This document shows, in pieces, positions 6,843 through 15,431 of a stretch of DNA of 26,043 nt (its first letter is position 1; each line of letters opens with the position of its first letter). The DNA comes from a virus: positions 1 through 26,043 of the IMG/VR virus record IMGVR_UViG_3300021959_009614; one strand, 5' to 3'. The position numbers and the translations under genes are program-made. The notes beneath the pieces were generated by a model, which had not been told where the DNA came from, made no database searches, and saw only the letters and a program-made list of their open reading frames with translations.

Positions 6843-8060
6843 ATGATTCAATCATCACCATTTCCACAACCCTTTGCTTCTCCATTGGCTCAACCATTTG
6901 GAACTTCCCCTGTACGTTCATCTAAGCCTCAAAAACCTCGTGAGGAATCAATGCCGAGATTTGTTAATTATTTAGCAGATTATTCTGGATGTGGTCATTG
7001 GCGTATATTGTGGCCAGAACAGGTTATTAACATGACCCAACGCGGGTTAAGTCAATCGATTACTGCTATGATTGCTGAGCCGAGATGGTATCAAGGGGTG
7101 AAGGCTGTAAAATTGCAGCGTCAAGCTTCTAAAGCTCAATTAGAGTTCGTAAAACATCTCAAAAAAATACAGCAAGAACACGATTTTAAGATAATTTATG
7201 AAGTTGATGATGTGGTGTTTAGAGAAGAGATTCCAGACTATAATAAGTTTAAGTTTGCCTTTGATACTGATGAAGTAAGGGAGAGTGTTGTTAGTATTAT
7301 GGATTTGTGTGATGAGATTACCTTAACATGTGACTTTATGCGTAAGTTGTTTCAATCTAAACTTACAAATCAGAATGTTACGGTAATACCAAACTTTGTA
7401 CCATATAATTGGATGGGCTATTTGTTCAATCAAAAAAGAGTACAAACTGCGTTTGAGAAGCATAAAGGCAAGCCACGTATACTGTATACTGGTTCTGGAG
7501 CTCACTATGATGTAGCTAACAAGACAGGTGGTAAAGATGATATGTCTGCTGTTAATCATATTATTCGGAAGACAGTAGATAAGTATAAGTGGGTGTTTGT
7601 GGGTGCATATCCTCCACCATTACAAGATTTAGTTAAGTCTGGTAAGCTAGAGTTTTATCCATGGCGATCGTTGCTAGAATACCCTCAATTTATTGCTAAT
7701 TTAGACCCGCAATTAATGGTTGCACCTCTTACGTCTAATAACTTTAACAATTCAAAATCTGATATTAAATTTATTGAGGCATGCACGTTAGGTATACCGT
7801 GTTTGTGTCAAGATATGCATACATACTCTAATGCACCTGATGATCTTAAGTTTAATACACCAGAAGAGTTTGAAGAGAAGATTGAATGGATTTTGAATTG
7901 GAAAAACCGTAAGCGATACTTCCAAAACATTAGTATGCTTCGCGAAATAGGTACTAAGCGATTCCTGGAGAATCCGGAAAATATTGGATCTCATATGGAA
8001 GCTCTTACCACACCATACGGTTCACCGGAACGAAAATACCTTAAACAGTGGAATCCTTAA
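6843..8060 (+). CDS. GT-B (group 1/GT4-like) glycosyltransferase in the replication block
   Basis: A 405-residue protein. The first 35 residues are Pro/Ser-rich and low complexity. The N-terminal half contains YEVDDVVF and DEITLTCDFMRK, the second half RILYTGSGAHYDV, KWVFVGAYPPP and SDIKFIEACTLGIPCLCQD, the arrangement of a two-domain GT-B glycosyltransferase with the donor-binding E-containing helix. Acceptor and sugar are not visible. It sits 14 bases after gene 46 and 24 bases before the polymerase gene, not in the minus-strand sugar island. In T4, alpha-glucosyltransferase, which modifies hydroxymethylcytosine in DNA, lies near gene 47, so a DNA-glycosylating role is possible but unproven; a virion glycan role is the alternative. 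Confidence 0.8.
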   Translation: MIQSSPFPQPFASPLAQPFGTSPVRSSKPQKPREESMPRFVNYLADYSGCGHWRILWPEQVINMTQRGLSQSITAMIAEPRWYQGVKAVKLQRQASKAQLEFVKHLKKIQQEHDFKIIYEVDDVVFREEIPDYNKFKFAFDTDEVRESVVSIMDLCDEITLTCDFMRKLFQSKLTNQNVTVIPNFVPYNWMGYLFNQKRVQTAFEKHKGKPRILYTGSGAHYDVANKTGGKDDMSAVNHIIRKTVDKYKWVFVGAYPPPLQDLVKSGKLEFYPWRSLLEYPQFIANLDPQLMVAPLTSNNFNNSKSDIKFIEACTLGIPCLCQDMHTYSNAPDDLKFNTPEEFEEKIEWILNWKNRKRYFQNISMLREIGTKRFLENPENIGSHMEALTTPYGSPERKYLKQWNP

Positions 8061-8080
8061 AGGAACTATGTTATAATTAA
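8059..8080 (+). promoter_or_regulatory. Extended -10 promoter element before DNA polymerase gene
   Basis: The core GGAACTATGTTATAATTAA contains an extended -10 (TG, one base, TATAAT at 8072-8077). The start codon at 8085 is only 7 bases after TATAAT, so the mRNA should be leaderless or nearly so. The 22 bases match 22179-22200 at 21 positions. No good -35 is seen at 16-17 bases, consistent with an extended -10 type or with activator dependence. Confidence 0.6.
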
Positions 8081-8084
8081 CTCG

Positions 8085-10661
8085 ATGTATAGGAATGTTG
8101 TCTATAATGGTCGAGAGGGTACGGTAACTTTATTTGGTTGGAATGAACATGGTGATCGTATTCGACGTGAGTGTTCTTTTGAACCATATTTATATACGGA
8201 AGATCCAAGAGGTGAAAAGACTTCTATTTTCGGTACTAAAGTAAAGAAACGTTCATTTAATACTGGTTATAATCGTTATAAGTTTCTTCAAGATTCTGGG
8301 GTCAAAAGAGTATTCGAGAACTCACCACCTGCTCAGCAATTTCTTCTCGACATGTATTGGGAAGAGAATGAAAAACCAGAGTTTAATACTAACCCTATCA
8401 AGTATTGCTTTATTGATATTGAGACTTATTCAGTAGATAGCTTTCCTGATATAGATGATCCTACTCATGTTTGTAATGTTATAACATGTTGGGATAATTT
8501 TAGTAAGAAGTTCAATACATTCGGTATTCACGAGTATACAGGTGAAGGGCGTGATGATATGGTTTATCATTATTGTAAGACAGAACGTGATATGTTCTTA
8601 AAGTTCCTTAATTATATTGAGATGCAGCATCCTGATATTATTAGTGGTTGGAACTCTGAAGGTTTTGATATACCATACATAGTTAATCGAATGGAGCGCA
8701 TCTTAGGTCAAGAGTATGTGGATAGACTCTCACCGTTACGTAATGTTTACTTCCGCATGCGTATGGGTTCCTTTGGACGTGAGCAAAAGCGATACTATTT
8801 TGACGGTGTTGCTAATCTCGACTACCTTGATGTATATAAACGCTTTTGTCTAAAGTTACGCGAGTCATATAAGTTGGATGCTATCGGGGAATTAGAGTTA
8901 GGTCAGAAAAAAATTGACTATGAAGGCTTAGCACTTCATGAACTTGCTGATCAAGATTGGAATAAGTTTATCGACTACAACGTTCAGGACGTTAATCTTC
9001 TTGTTAAGTTGGAAGAAAAGCTTCAATACATTCCTCTCTTGCGAATGCTCTCATATGTTGGTCTAACTACCTTAGAAGGTGCTATGGGTACTATTGGAGT
9101 GATTAACGGTGCATTAACAGTTAGGGCTCGAAAAAGAGGTGAGGTTATCTCTACCTTTGTTCGTAATGGTAACAAGGATCATAAGAATCCTGGTGCGTAT
9201 GTTGCTGAACCTAAACGTGGCTTTAAAGAGCATGTTATATCGTTCGATGCTAACTCACTATACCCTAACGTGATGATCTCTCTTAATACTTCGCCCGAGA
9301 CTAAGGTGGGTAAGATTGAGAAAAATGATGGTAAAGAGATAACTATCCAGCATAACTCTGGTAGATTGTTCAAGCTTAGTAAGAAGGACTTTGTAAAGTT
9401 CCTTAAAGATGAAGAGTGTGCATTATCTAAGGCTGGGTTCTTATTCAGTCAGAAGAAACAAGGTATCATTCCTGAGTTTCTCGAGTACTATTACAATCAG
9501 CGTGTTGAGATTAAGAAAGGTCTGTTTACTAACCAGAAGAAGCTTAAGAAAGACCCTGGTAACATCGACCTAAAGTATGAAGTCGAACGTCTTAACACTC
9601 AACAGATGGTTATTAAGATTCTTATTAACTCTTGCTATGGTTATATGGGTAATAAAAATGCTCCTATTGGTGATGACGATATTGCTGCGAGTGTTACTCT
9701 AACTGGGCAAGCTGTTATTAAGTACTCAAACGAGTTGCTTAAAGACTTCATGCGCGCTGAGGTTGGCTCTGATAACATCTCTGAACGCGACCTAGAAGAG
9801 TGTATTGTATATAATGATACTGACTCATCTTATATCTCTATATCACCTCTCATTGAGAATGGTGTTAAGTTCTGGGAGTCTAAAGAAGATGCTCTTGTTC
9901 ATCAAGAGACGTACGACAAGATTCAAGAGATTGAAGATTATCTTAACGAGGGTATTACTAGTTGGTCCCGTAAAGCGTTGTTAACTAATGATCCTCGGTT
10001 TGTATTCAAGCGCGAGATGATTGCTGATGTTGCTACGTTCCTTCAGAAGAAGCGTTATGTTATGCATATCCTAGATGATGAGGGTATTAAAGAGAATAAG
10101 TTCAAGTATACCGGTGTAGAAGTTGTCCGTACTACTATGCCTAATGCTATTAAGCCTTACGCTAAGGGTATTATTGAGACTATGCTTACTACACAGGACT
10201 TGGGTAAGACTAATAAGATTTTTAACGAAGCTTATGAGACTTTTAAGACGTTATCACCGGAAGAGATATCGTTTGTGATGGGTATTAAAGGTTATGAGAA
10301 GCATGCAGTACAATGCCGTGAATGGCAAACAGTAAAGGGCATGCCAGTACATGCTAAGTCAGCATATTATTATAATCAAATACTTGAAAAGCTTGAGACG
10401 GGAAACAAATACGAATCTATTAGTTCTGGTGATAAAGTACGCTTCATGTATATTGAAACTCCTAACAAATACGGTCTTCAGTCGATGGGATTCAAATATG
10501 AATGGCCAGAGGAGTTTAATGAACTGTTTAAGATTGACTATGAAAAGATGTTTGATAAGATTCTCTTTCAATCGATTGCTCGTTTTTATGATAGTGTAGG
10601 CTGGTCGATACGTAAACCATCTGAAAATGTTCAGACAGAATTATTTGATTTATTCACCTAA
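8085..10661 (+). CDS. 43: Family B DNA polymerase (gp43)
   Basis: An 858-residue replicative polymerase with proofreading. Exonuclease motifs: FIDIET (Asp111, Glu113), GWNSEGFDIPY, and YNVQDVNLL. Polymerase motifs: A as FDANSLYP (Asp388), B as KILINSCYGYMGN, C as YNDTDSS (Asp578, Asp580), plus KKRYV. The C-terminus QTELFDLF looks like a sliding-clamp-binding peptide (Q..L/I..FF type). Length is near T4 gp43 (898). It follows the glycosyltransferase gene with its own extended -10 promoter. The gene seems slightly richer in G/C than the AT-rich sugar island downstream. Confidence 0.97.
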   Translation: MYRNVVYNGREGTVTLFGWNEHGDRIRRECSFEPYLYTEDPRGEKTSIFGTKVKKRSFNTGYNRYKFLQDSGVKRVFENSPPAQQFLLDMYWEENEKPEFNTNPIKYCFIDIETYSVDSFPDIDDPTHVCNVITCWDNFSKKFNTFGIHEYTGEGRDDMVYHYCKTERDMFLKFLNYIEMQHPDIISGWNSEGFDIPYIVNRMERILGQEYVDRLSPLRNVYFRMRMGSFGREQKRYYFDGVANLDYLDVYKRFCLKLRESYKLDAIGELELGQKKIDYEGLALHELADQDWNKFIDYNVQDVNLLVKLEEKLQYIPLLRMLSYVGLTTLEGAMGTIGVINGALTVRARKRGEVISTFVRNGNKDHKNPGAYVAEPKRGFKEHVISFDANSLYPNVMISLNTSPETKVGKIEKNDGKEITIQHNSGRLFKLSKKDFVKFLKDEECALSKAGFLFSQKKQGIIPEFLEYYYNQRVEIKKGLFTNQKKLKKDPGNIDLKYEVERLNTQQMVIKILINSCYGYMGNKNAPIGDDDIAASVTLTGQAVIKYSNELLKDFMRAEVGSDNISERDLEECIVYNDTDSSYISISPLIENGVKFWESKEDALVHQETYDKIQEIEDYLNEGITSWSRKALLTNDPRFVFKREMIADVATFLQKKRYVMHILDDEGIKENKFKYTGVEVVRTTMPNAIKPYAKGIIETMLTTQDLGKTNKIFNEAYETFKTLSPEEISFVMGIKGYEKHAVQCREWQTVKGMPVHAKSAYYYNQILEKLETGNKYESISSGDKVRFMYIETPNKYGLQSMGFKYEWPEEFNELFKIDYEKMFDKILFQSIARFYDSVGWSIRKPSENVQTELFDLFT

Positions 10662-10672
10662 GGGCGTAAATA
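10645..10672 (+). promoter_or_regulatory. Candidate promoter (TTGATT-N16-TAAATA) inside end of gene 43
   Basis: TTGATT at 10645-10650, a 16-base spacer and TAAATA at 10667-10672 lie across the polymerase stop codon. ATG 10678 follows 5 bases later. The -10 is a weaker match than at the other sites, but spacing and distance to the ATG agree with the set. Confidence 0.45.
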
Positions 10673-10677
10673 AGAGT

Positions 10678-10977
10678 ATGAGTGAAAGTTATTTAGATAA
10701 CCCGGCAGATGATAATACCCCTAAAGCGCACCCTGCATATAATAGGGGTAAACTGGCAAGTACTGTCTATTTCCTTAAGTTAATTAAAGGTACCGTCTCA
10801 GGTACGGATATTGGTGAAGGTCAAATAGGCTCACCGCAGATTGAAGCTGCGCGTCGCGCTATTCTACACCTGTCTAGTGCATTAACACACGCTAGTGGTA
10901 AATCTACATACCTATCAAGCCAAGCAAAAGAAGCATTAGAAAAAGCTCGTGAAGAGCTTAAAAATATTAATGTTTAA
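10678..10977 (+). CDS. Small hypothetical phage protein
   Basis: A 99-residue soluble protein beginning MSESYLDNPADD. A longer frame opens at 10627, but it would lie inside gene 43 and upstream of the likely promoter, so ATG 10678 is preferred. The first 25 residues are acidic and Pro/Asn-rich; the rest is helical (PQIEAARRAILHLSSALTHASG and a final KEALEKAREELKNI). I do not recognise the family. It ends the plus-strand replication block and converges on the minus-strand glycosyltransferase gene with a 4-base stop overlap and no obvious terminator hairpin between them. Confidence 0.7.
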   Translation: MSESYLDNPADDNTPKAHPAYNRGKLASTVYFLKLIKGTVSGTDIGEGQIGSPQIEAARRAILHLSSALTHASGKSTYLSSQAKEALEKAREELKNINV

Positions 10978-12236
10978 ATATGACCTTCTATGGGGTCCGC
11001 GAAACCATGCTCTTTACTCTCAGGCCAAACCCGCCACTTAGTAATATTTTCCTCAGTAGCAAACCATCTCCAAAGCTTACAATAGCCATCTGGATCTGAT
11101 TTAAGTCTTTCAATTTCAGCAGGATCAGCATCCTGTCTATATACTTCTTCATCTTTGTCATTAAAGAAAGATACAGCCCAAAAATTATAATCGTCGTGTG
11201 GTACTTGGTCGTAGCTTAGATCTATACAATGCTTAAACTGCTTGACAAAAGAATTATTATATTCTTGTTTGTTAGTATATTCTGGATTAGGGGGATAAGA
11301 TCTATCTAAAGTAAATTGTTGAATTTTTTGATCTCTAAATCTAACTCCAGCATATCGTTCATAATCATTTAAACTTCGTATCTTACCGAAACCGTATTTA
11401 TTTTCTTTAGGTTTAAACTCTTCGTTATTAATACCGAATAATTTACGCACCCGTTTATATGACTTAATATTATCATCTTGCCACGTATCACTATCATCCC
11501 AATGTTTTGTGGCAGTTTTTCTACCATAGTGATGCCAGGCTATTAATTGATGTGGATAGTATATATCATATCCATGGGTAAATGCCCGGGCCGCTATACT
11601 TATTTCCTCTCCATGAAAATACATCTCTGGATCATGTTGAACATTTTTACTAAATAACCCATCTGTAAAAGCAAAATGTGCAGAATAAAATCTCCCTTTA
11701 ATAGGGCCTCCTAAACCTTTCCAATTAGGGATCGCTTCCGGTATCGTATGTAATGGCCCGTCTTTCGCGAAAAAATTATAGGATAACATCCATGGGTCAA
11801 GATCTATTGGTTTACTAGTTTCAATATCATACGCTGGTAAGTATGTCGTAATTAACGGTTTCGGAGATCCGTTAAGTTGTAGACCAGCATACATATTTTT
11901 AAGTTTTGTATCCCACCCCGCAACAAACCGATGGTGTGAGTCTAATTGCAATGTAAACTTTTCTTTATTGTAATGTTGTTGAATAAGATTTCTAGCCCAA
12001 CAAGCCCCTTTTGAATCTTTAAAATTTATATCAATAATAGTAAATCTATCATCATTAATATATTCATCTAAATTATCCCAATCATCATCTTCAGAATGTT
12101 GCCAGCAAATACAAATATGTAATAATTTTGGCTTATCAGCTTTAGAAAGTAAGTCTCTTAATGTTGGTAATAACTCCTTATCCCTATAAGAGGCTATTTG
12201 TACAAAAATAGAACCATTAGTATAGGCATTTTTCAT
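10974..12236 (-). CDS. Skp1-type GlcNAc-transferase-like glycosyltransferase (copy 1)
   Basis: A 420-residue protein matching the family of [Skp1-protein]-hydroxyproline N-acetylglucosaminyltransferase-like GT-A enzymes: IFVQIASYRDKELLPTL at the N-terminus, SKGACWARNL, LQLDSHHRF with a D.H metal/sugar motif, a FTDGLFSK segment and MYFHGEEISIAARAFTHGYD. After about residue 290 a C-terminal extension begins that the gene at 16939-18180 shares. Acceptor unknown; virion protein or host surface sugar are possible. The start at ATG 12236 is 55 bases after the stop of the upstream gene, so it may be the last gene of the island operon or have its own promoter; no exact TATAAATA is present there. Confidence 0.85.
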   Translation of the reverse strand: MKNAYTNGSIFVQIASYRDKELLPTLRDLLSKADKPKLLHICICWQHSEDDDWDNLDEYINDDRFTIIDINFKDSKGACWARNLIQQHYNKEKFTLQLDSHHRFVAGWDTKLKNMYAGLQLNGSPKPLITTYLPAYDIETSKPIDLDPWMLSYNFFAKDGPLHTIPEAIPNWKGLGGPIKGRFYSAHFAFTDGLFSKNVQHDPEMYFHGEEISIAARAFTHGYDIYYPHQLIAWHHYGRKTATKHWDDSDTWQDDNIKSYKRVRKLFGINNEEFKPKENKYGFGKIRSLNDYERYAGVRFRDQKIQQFTLDRSYPPNPEYTNKQEYNNSFVKQFKHCIDLSYDQVPHDDYNFWAVSFFNDKDEEVYRQDADPAEIERLKSDPDGYCKLWRWFATEENITKWRVWPESKEHGFADPIEGHI

Positions 12237-12291
12237 AAATATACTTATTACGGTTTTAGTAAATTACCAGAGCTGTTAATATAAAGTAAAT

Positions 12292-13983
12292 TTAATTTTC
12301 CCGTCTTTCATCAGGTTCATAATACTTGATACGGTCATGCCAAATAGGTGAAGCTAATAATACAGCCGGCTTTAATTTATCTTCTTTAGTTAATTGATAC
12401 ATATGAGACATCCAGGTTTGCTCAAACGGGTAAGCCCATTTTGTATCAATAAACATTTTCTTATTACCCTCTTTACTTACAATCATAGGCCAGTTAGCAT
12501 AATAAATTTCACCGGTTATATATGCGACATCATCAGTAGTTAAAATTTTATCAAATTTTGTTCTAGGGCAATTAGGATCCAATCCAGTGGTAGGTAGTTT
12601 ATCATAATCTGGCCAGTCTCTTGTTCTTATTTCTTGTGGTACATTATACCATGAACATTGCTTGTCATTATCAAAGTATACTTCAGTAAATGATAGCTTA
12701 ATAAAATCAAACTCATTTTTAAGCATTGCTTTGTGCACTATATTATATAGATTAGGCACAAACTTACGTAATCCATTTCTACAATATTGCCCTTTTAGAC
12801 TAGGGGGATTACATGTCATATCATCTTCAAAAAAGAACATGTAATCAGCATCTGATGCATCAAAATGATCAGCTGCTGCTTGACGTCCTCCACATATACC
12901 AGTATTACCACCTAAATCAATATATTCAAAATTATATTCTTTTGATATTTTTTGGTTACGAATTTTAGCATTCTTATTTGTAGAATTATCTAGTAAAAAT
13001 AAATTAGGTTTTTCCAACCACTCAGGAGTTTCCTTCATGGATTCGATAGTATGAAGTACTTGTTCTGGAAAGTTAAACGTGAGCATATATAAATTTGTCT
13101 TAACATTAATAACATCACGATCTGTATATTCTCTAGTATTAGATAAACGCTTGAACGAAGGTTCTGCGATAGTAACGTTGTCCTCATGTAATGCTTGCGC
13201 AAACTTTACAATTAGACCGTTACTATCTAATTCATATCTTCTATAAACGTCTGGTTCTAAGTATGACATTATAGTAAACAAACTTTCTTCTGTACCCATT
13301 AAACCTTCACTTAAAGAGCGATCTAGCAAACTATAATATGTGCCATTAGCTTTATTAATTTGATGTTTATGGCCACCAAACAAGCCACCTCTGCAAACAT
13401 AGTTTACAACAGCATCCGAATATTGGTTTATTTTTTGATAGTTAAATCCGTGAATTTCTGTATTAGCCTCATACGGGTAACTTAAAAATAAAAACGGGTT
13501 ACTGTATGCTGGTAACTTATCCAGTACATTATCGTCTGTTAAATAACCACTAGGTACTGTATTAGTAATACCTGCATCGAGCCAGTAGAAGTAATCTGTA
13601 TCGAATGGGTTCCAAATAGTTGCATCATTAAGAAGAAACATTTTGGATTGTACGATAGGATTATACCATTCTAATGACGCTTGAGGCGAATCAGGCAACC
13701 ATGTCGCTTGTGATAGCCAATCAGTATCTTTTCTTATTGATTGAGTTTTATCCCAAAACGGATTATATAGTCGTTGTATGTCTTCCAAACTATATACTTT
13801 AATAAAAGTATTAGATTCGTCACGCCTTTCACGTACATAGCTTTCAAACTCTTCAGGTATATATATAAATAAGTTTTGAGGTAATTTTAAGACATTGGTT
13901 AAGTGTTCTAAATAATGCTCATATGAGCGATTATCCCGGTTTATATTCCAATAACCGGTAACTATAGTACTTGTTGGTTCCAT
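12292..13983 (-). CDS. Two-domain protein: HtrL/YibB-like plus family 2 glycosyltransferase
   Basis: A 563-residue protein. Residues 1 to about 265 resemble the HtrL/YibB (WlaTC) family of putative glycosyltransferases: TIVTGYWNINR, NPIVQSKMFLLNDA, FYWLDAGIT, and VCRGGLFGG. From about 285 a second, GT2-like GT-A domain follows: NLYMLTFNFPEQVLHTIESM, LFLLDNST, YIDLGGNTGICGGR, and DYMFFFEDDM with the DXD-type metal motif, then WPMIVSKEG near the end. It could add two sugars in succession. Its ATG overlaps the stop of the methyltransferase gene as TAATG. Acceptor unknown. Confidence 0.8.
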   Translation of the reverse strand: MEPTSTIVTGYWNINRDNRSYEHYLEHLTNVLKLPQNLFIYIPEEFESYVRERRDESNTFIKVYSLEDIQRLYNPFWDKTQSIRKDTDWLSQATWLPDSPQASLEWYNPIVQSKMFLLNDATIWNPFDTDYFYWLDAGITNTVPSGYLTDDNVLDKLPAYSNPFLFLSYPYEANTEIHGFNYQKINQYSDAVVNYVCRGGLFGGHKHQINKANGTYYSLLDRSLSEGLMGTEESLFTIMSYLEPDVYRRYELDSNGLIVKFAQALHEDNVTIAEPSFKRLSNTREYTDRDVINVKTNLYMLTFNFPEQVLHTIESMKETPEWLEKPNLFLLDNSTNKNAKIRNQKISKEYNFEYIDLGGNTGICGGRQAAADHFDASDADYMFFFEDDMTCNPPSLKGQYCRNGLRKFVPNLYNIVHKAMLKNEFDFIKLSFTEVYFDNDKQCSWYNVPQEIRTRDWPDYDKLPTTGLDPNCPRTKFDKILTTDDVAYITGEIYYANWPMIVSKEGNKKMFIDTKWAYPFEQTWMSHMYQLTKEDKLKPAVLLASPIWHDRIKYYEPDERREN

Positions 13984-14618
13984 TATTCTTTAATCTTGCA
14001 AACCCAAACTGCTTTATCAAAAATCTCTTGCATATATGGAAGCAGGTTATTTCTTTCAGCGCAATCTAATATATGAATTTCAGATATTTCATGCCAATTC
14101 CACAATTTCTTCAATACCTTTTCTTGAAAAACGTCACTATCGTAGGCATAATCGTGAGCCATAATAATATCAGATACCTTAATATAATCAGATAATAAAT
14201 TGTACTCTCCTATTTTATTACCCCCGTCGCACAAAACTAACGTCACACCATCTTGTTGTATATAATTAATAACGTCCGGATCTAGTAATTCAGTATAATC
14301 ATTATTAAAAATATTTTCTAGACGTAAATCAATACCCCTACTTCTAATATCATCGTACCACTCACGCTCATCTACATCATAAGTTCTAATCTCTGTACTT
14401 AAGCCCAACTTCTCACACATTTCTTTTAAATATATGGTCAACCCACCTAAAGCTGTTCCAATTTCTAAAATACGTGCTGGTCTTACTTCACTGAGAAGGT
14501 TAAAAAACGCCTCAAAGCAATGGTGATTTTGTTGACAGGTATGACCATCATAAGCGGACAAACTATCATCTACTTCTAGATTAGATTTACGTGTTATTTT
14601 TTCTTTATTAAAACTCAT
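13983..14618 (-). CDS. SAM-dependent methyltransferase (CmcI-like class I fold)
   Basis: A 211-residue protein with the SAM-binding motif ILEIGTALGGLTIYL, an acidic strand end (YDVDEREW) and TLVLCDGGNKIGEY, then DIIMAHDYAYDSDVF. This pattern fits small sugar- or antibiotic-type O-methyltransferases of the CmcI/rhamnosyl class, probably methylating a sugar made in this island. The start region is peculiar: a perfect 37-base tandem duplication covers its ATG and first 11 codons. The copy nearer the upstream gene carries an identical ATG (14655) but runs out of frame after 15 codons, so the working start is ATG 14618. Confidence 0.8.
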   Translation of the reverse strand: MSFNKEKITRKSNLEVDDSLSAYDGHTCQQNHHCFEAFFNLLSEVRPARILEIGTALGGLTIYLKEMCEKLGLSTEIRTYDVDEREWYDDIRSRGIDLRLENIFNNDYTELLDPDVINYIQQDGVTLVLCDGGNKIGEYNLLSDYIKVSDIIMAHDYAYDSDVFQEKVLKKLWNWHEISEIHILDCAERNNLLPYMQEIFDKAVWVCKIKE

Positions 14619-14657
14619 AGGATTTACGTGTTATTTTTTCTTTATTAAAACTCATAG
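14584..14657 (-). repeat. Perfect 37-bp tandem duplication across a gene start
   Basis: Positions 14584-14620 and 14621-14657 are identical over all 37 bases. The unit holds the ATG and first 11 codons of the methyltransferase. Since 37 is not a multiple of three, the upstream copy is out of frame with the gene. Identity of 37/37 points to a recent slippage event, or to an assembly artefact. Confidence 0.95.
14608..14655 (-). other. 15-codon mini-ORF created by the duplication
   Basis: ATG at 14655 overlaps the stop of the upstream gene (ATGA) and reads MSFNKEKITRKSYEF before a TAA that lies 10 bases inside the true methyltransferase gene. Ribosomes coupled from the upstream gene would start here first, terminate just past ATG 14618 and may re-initiate at it. 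Confidence 0.6.
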
Positions 14658-15431
14658 CCAGAATCTTTCTACCTCAGGATTATGATTTACATTAAACAAA
14701 CTCGGTGTATCGTGAGATGGACCTAATATGTTTAAAGCATTATATATAGGAGCTAGTATATATTCATTATTTACAGCATACCCGCCCTGAAACAAGTGGG
14801 TATTCTTTGTTTTATAGATATAATTTATAATACTATCCCAAATACTTAAGAATTTCATCATATTATCTACTTTATCGAAGCAAAACAACTTACCAGCTGC
14901 ATCATAAACCATAACTTCGTTATTAACAGTTAAATTAAACTTAGACTTGAGCAGATCAACAATAATGGTCATATTTTGATTACTAATTAACTCCTTCCAC
15001 CTACTAACACAGTTATAAATTTTATTATTTTTATCGGTTAAAGTTTTATATATATCAATATTAATATCCGTGTCCGTACCTAAAAGTGCTACGTTTTTTA
15101 TATTATATTTTTCAGCTAATATAAAATTAAATCTATTTACAGAAAAGGGAAATCTATATTCAGTCTCAATAAATTTTCTACCGTAATCTTCAGCGCTATT
15201 ACTTTCCAAAAAATACTCATATGCTTCAATATGTGGATAATCGTCATAAAAATCCTTCAAATTTTTAACAATTAAATTTTTTCGTTTTATATCTTTAAAG
15301 TAGTCAACATCTTCTGTTATCACAAAATAGAAAATGTCTTCATTATCTTTATGAAGATTTATTAATTTATCTCTCGCGGTTTTTCTATATGTGGGTCCGC
15401 AGCACGTATAACATATTGCTAGTTTATCCAT
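14652..15431 (-). CDS. Hypothetical protein, possible glycosyltransferase
   Basis: A 259-residue protein starting at ATG 15431. It is very rich in Asn, Lys, Ile and Tyr. The central VALLGTDTDINID (with a D.D motif after a hydrophobic strand) and the N-terminal LAICYTCCGPTYR followed by YFVITEDVDYF resemble the nucleotide-sugar end of a GT-A fold, and its place between two methyltransferases supports a sugar role. I do not recognise a defined family. It starts on the stop of the FkbM-like gene (TAATG) and its own stop overlaps the mini-ORF start. No signal peptide or membrane helix. Confidence 0.65.
   Translation of the reverse strand: MDKLAICYTCCGPTYRKTARDKLINLHKDNEDIFYFVITEDVDYFKDIKRKNLIVKNLKDFYDDYPHIEAYEYFLESNSAEDYGRKFIETEYRFPFSVNRFNFILAEKYNIKNVALLGTDTDINIDIYKTLTDKNNKIYNCVSRWKELISNQNMTIIVDLLKSKFNLTVNNEVMVYDAAGKLFCFDKVDNMMKFLSIWDSIINYIYKTKNTHLFQGGYAVNNEYILAPIYNALNILGPSHDTPSLFNVNHNPEVERFWL

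Noticed and set aside
8187-8194. TATAAATA on the minus strand
   Set aside because: It lies inside the DNA polymerase gene and would read into plus-strand genes in antisense; no minus-strand gene follows.
12234-12241. Plus-strand CATAAATA overlapping the start of the glycosyltransferase gene, also at 18178-18185
   Set aside because: It is one mismatch from the late consensus but points away from the minus-strand gene; at 12234 no plus-strand gene follows, and at 18178 the plus gene has its own better promoter. Probably chance from the shared TTTATG context.
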